DNA of 64,000 nucleotides from NCBI GenBank assembly GCA_963210315.1, contig OY723318.1, forward strand, positions 1,054,001-1,118,000, written 5' to 3'. The DNA is from Rhynchopus euleeides (Eukaryota; Euglenozoa; Diplonemea; Diplonemida; Diplonemidae). Within the stretch, counting starts at the first letter, position 1. Each line of letters opens with the position of its first letter. Made by a program: the position numbers and the translations under genes. Of the stretch, positions 61,197-64,000 are shown in pieces. The notes under the pieces were generated by a model. That model was not told where the DNA came from. It saw only the letters and a program-made list of their open reading frames with translations, and ran no database searches.

Positions 61197-62662
61197 AGGC
61201 ACATATCGTATAGGAAGCACGGGTTGCTATGCTTTTCATCATGCGGATCCTTCCAAATGCTTCACGCGCCCCGCAAGCTGTGGGGTGTGCTCAGCGTTCG
61301 AAGACCCACACCCAGCCGTCGTTGCTTCCCCTTCTCTCTCTTTCATTTACCCGGTTGCATTGGGCGTCGCCTTGTGCGTTGCAATACGGAGGACATGGGG
61401 CACGGGGGTCATGAGGTCTGGTTGCGTCTGCAGCACACGCAGTGCCGCAAATGCAGAGCCACATTTCACCTCATCACAGGTCGAGGTGTGTGCGTTTCCC
61501 CCTTCCCATGCCCGTTTTTAGTGGCGGCATGCCTGTCTGTGTTCCCCACCCCCCACCCCCCATTTCCTTCTCGTTTGTTTCTTCCGCCTCTCAAACCCAA
61601 CACAGCGCAGCACAGCACCCCCTTGTGGCCCCCGATGGAGTCGGCTGTCCCCACACAACTCCTCACCCACGCAACTTCATCAGACCTGTGAAGGCTGGTG
61701 GGGCTGCGTGCTCTGCTGCGCGCGGAGTGCGGTTGCTTGGAGCATCCCCCTCCTCTTGCTGCGGGGCAGCTGTCACTACAGGGGACGCGGGAACGGGACG
61801 AACTTCCCAAGAGTCTCAGGGGATGCATGCAGGCCTTTGGCTGAGGGGGTAGAGTGGCAGCAGCAGAGTCCGCTCGGCTGCTGCCTGCGCTCGACAACAC
61901 ATGTGCAGCTGGCTCTGCTGAGCTGTAGCTGCACTACTCCAACAGAAAGAAATCGAACAAAAAGGGGTCTTCGTGACGGTGCTAAAACCATGCGTGCGTT
62001 ACGGTACTCCTCCTCCTATGTACAGGATGGGACGCCTGAGGAGGGAATCGCCGACCGAAATGCCCTTCGAGGAGATTGGCAATTCCCTCCTCTGTCTACT
62101 GCAGGAGGGAATCGCCGGGCTTTGCCAAAATCTCGACGTTCGCGAAGATCCCCCAAGAAAATACGTGTGTATGTGTACAGTGCGCAGTGGTGAACAACAG
62201 CAAGGGCAGGTGTTTTGTGTGCTGCACGCCAGTCGTGCATGGGTGAGGGGGTTTGAGAGGGAGTTTCAGCCAAATTTTGGGTTCGGACTGTGACAAAGTT
62301 TACTTCGGGGGCCTTGCCAAACATTGCTTCGGGTATATTTTGTGCGACGGTGCAGCGTTGAAACGCCACAAGCTATGCCTTGTCTTGTTGCCCTTCGCCC
62401 TGTGACGGCACCCTCTGGTGTGCAGTGAGGCAAGCCTGCAGGCAGTCTGTTGCCACACTGACCGGTGTGCCTCTTGACAAGGGTGTGGTGAGCAACCCTC
62501 GCCGCCCCACTCTCGGCCCCAGCCTCCTTGCCCCAAGCCTCAGCCAGCGAGGCATCTTCGCATCCTGCCGTGCTCTGCTCGGCAGCAACTGCCACACAGA
62601 TACACACGTACACCACGCCAGTTACACGTGATACACAACAGCAGGAGCAGGAGCAAGGCAAG
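61197..62662. other. Leader region of the right-edge gene
   Basis: No gene is recognised. Motifs shared with other intergenic regions appear (ACCCGGTTGCATTGG, 61350; CTTCATCAGACC, 61676). GGGAATCGCCG occurs twice (62043 and 62107). The bases before ATG 62663 are purine-rich (CAGCAGGAGCAGGAGCAAG) with AG at 62642-62643. Confidence 0.45.
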
Positions 62663-64000
62663 ATGGGTTGCCAGTTCAACATCCCGATCTTTGCGATGAT
62701 CCTGGTGACGACACTGGTGAACACTGCATCGTCGATGGGCGGCGGGCTGATCCTCTACTTCCAAGGGCTGGAATCGCTGGAAGATTCGATGTCGGATACA
62801 AGCGCGGGGGAGCTGCGGTCTCTGCGCGAACGGATCCAGAATCAGCTCTCCAACATCGAGGAAGGTATCGACTCGCTGCGCCGGTTTGTCTTCTCCACCG
62901 AACGCCTCAGGCCTGGCACGCTGTCCACTGAGTGGGCAGATGCGGTCCGGGCTTACGCATACGCGCAGGTGGCAGGTTCTGCGGGTGGCATCTTCGGACT
63001 AGGGATGTACGTGCTACCACACGACTGGGCCGTCAACAACGGGATTGCAGTCGTGGTATCGCACGAAAGGCCTCGGGACAGGACGGGTCTGGGTGTCATG
63101 CAAGTGGGAGAGTTGCACGAACAACTGCCCAAGAATCACACCATACTGACGCCTGATGGCCAGCTGGCGAACGTGTTGCTACCCGTCACTGCCGTGGATC
63201 CCGAAACGGGGTACAAGACGAAACACCTGTACAACCTCCCGGCTGGCTGGCTCTTCAATCTGCCAGACCCACGCCTCCCCCAAGACGGCCCCTACGCTTT
63301 CATGGAGCGGCCTGTGGCTCATTCTGTGATGTCCTTTTGGATGCCCCCTTCACAGTGGGTGTCCGCAGAGGGTGTGACGTACTGGGTTACCTTTCTGCGT
63401 GCGATCTACATGCCCCCGCCGTTCCCACACCCAATGCACAGGTTCAAGACTGTGTGCCTGACGCTGGGTATCGACTTCAGAACATTCCAGGTGCCATTCG
63501 ATGATTTCAAACAGGCGTACCCCGACACCGTGGTGCTGATGGCCGACAGGCAGACGGGCATTGTGCAAGCCTCCACCGTCCTTCCGATGGTCCCCAGCTG
63601 GTGCCAGAAGGGTGGGGCCATTAGCCACGTCCCACAGGGCTGTGCGCTCAGGATGGCCAACCTGTCGCAGGCTGTGCAGAGCGGGTTCCAGAAGAGTGGG
63701 GAGGAGCCGTTCGGCACATTCATGAAGGCAGAGCTGGACGGGGAGGAGTACTTCATCCGGCGTTTGGATCTGGGTTTCCAGAACCTGGAGTTGGTGTGGA
63801 TGCGCCCCACGTCGTCTGTGCAGGGCAAGGTGCAGGAGGCGCTGGTGCTGCTGATCCTCTTCACGGCCCTGGTCCTCGTTTTCGACGTCATCGTCATGGT
63901 ACTGGAGCTGGTCTTCATCGCGATGCCGATGCGGCAGCTGTCGTCGGCAATCATGTCTGTCGGGAACATGGAGACGGAACATGCAAGCCAGTCCATCGGG
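62663..64000 (+). CDS. Receptor-like membrane protein, 3'-incomplete at window edge
   Basis: An open frame from ATG 62663 reaches the right edge without a stop (446 codons). Residues about 7-34 (IPIFAMILVTTLVNTASSMG...) form one transmembrane helix. Residues 35-390 look extracellular, with sequences such as LRSLRERIQNQLSNIEEGID, SFWMPPSQWVSAEGVTYWVT and FQVPFDDFKQAYPDTVVLMA. A second helix follows (EALVLLILFTALVLVFDVIV, about 393-420), then MRQLSSAIMSVGNMETEHAS, which resembles the start of a HAMP-type linker. Two helices around a sensor domain suggest a signalling receptor, possibly a cyclase, but the output domain lies outside the window. It is not a close copy of the six-TM genes here. Confidence 0.7.
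   Translation, partial: MGCQFNIPIFAMILVTTLVNTASSMGGGLILYFQGLESLEDSMSDTSAGELRSLRERIQNQLSNIEEGIDSLRRFVFSTERLRPGTLSTEWADAVRAYAYAQVAGSAGGIFGLGMYVLPHDWAVNNGIAVVVSHERPRDRTGLGVMQVGELHEQLPKNHTILTPDGQLANVLLPVTAVDPETGYKTKHLYNLPAGWLFNLPDPRLPQDGPYAFMERPVAHSVMSFWMPPSQWVSAEGVTYWVTFLRAIYMPPPFPHPMHRFKTVCLTLGIDFRTFQVPFDDFKQAYPDTVVLMADRQTGIVQASTVLPMVPSWCQKGGAISHVPQGCALRMANLSQAVQSGFQKSGEEPFGTFMKAELDGEEYFIRRLDLGFQNLELVWMRPTSSVQGKVQEALVLLILFTALVLVFDVIVMVLELVFIAMPMRQLSSAIMSVGNMETEHASQSIG

Overview
The window looks like nuclear DNA of a protist, most consistent with Euglenozoa and in particular a diplonemid (inference; no species is proven). Every convincing gene lies on the + strand. Most genes begin shortly after a pyrimidine or poly-C tract followed by an AG, which fits spliced-leader trans-splicing of co-transcribed genes. 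One gene also carries conventional GT..AG introns. Intergenic and intronic DNA is packed with mobile-element debris and homopolymer C/G runs.

Layout. 1-9 kb: a class III cyclase-like terminal piece (807-1592), an FKBP-TPR co-chaperone (2145-3191), a 1.15 kb foldback transposon (3888-5034), and a secreted WD40 protein with three almost identical LamG-like domains (5422-7920) followed at once by a 109 bp MITE. 9-18.5 kb: a frameshifted six-TM cyclase-like gene (9899-11714) and a six-exon GT31-like glycosyltransferase (13496-18540) whose third intron holds transposons nested inside one another. 18.5-23 kb: repeats and another DNA element. 23-37.9 kb: one intron-free gene for a 4954-residue secreted mosaic protein. 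38-45.6 kb: a possible zinc-ribbon exon, a small membrane protein, a relic hAT-like transposase on the minus strand and a methyltransferase. 45.7-52.9 kb: an ADP-ribosyltransferase-like/ankyrin gene broken at a C run, an intact six-TM cyclase-like gene and UFD1. 52.9-64 kb: mainly mobile-element debris, including a broken hAT-like transposase, then a WD40 protein and a receptor-like membrane gene that runs off the right edge.

Two groups of mobile elements stand out. (1) Four DNA elements (15324-17004, 15387-16439, 21843-22711, 54127-55105) have 15-bp terminal inverted repeats starting CAG and clear target duplications. All carry GC-rich hairpins with a GAA triloop, and three share a conserved core of about 60 bp. 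Each has its own palindromic word repeated near its ends. In the two closest relatives a subterminal palindrome sits at the same offset and has changed in a compensatory way. (2) Several short sequences lie inside poly-C tracts between duplications that include the C run. One family has a constant 3' end and variable 5' truncation, as expected of retroposons that target poly-C.

How the genes relate. Three near-identical cyclase-like domains lack the first metal-binding Asp and the catalytic Asn/Arg, so they look like homogenised pseudo-cyclases. The giant protein, the WD40-LamG protein and the glycosyltransferase all point to the secretory pathway or cell surface. FKBP-TPR and UFD1 are conserved proteostasis genes. 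All boundaries come from reading the sequence by eye; no search was run.
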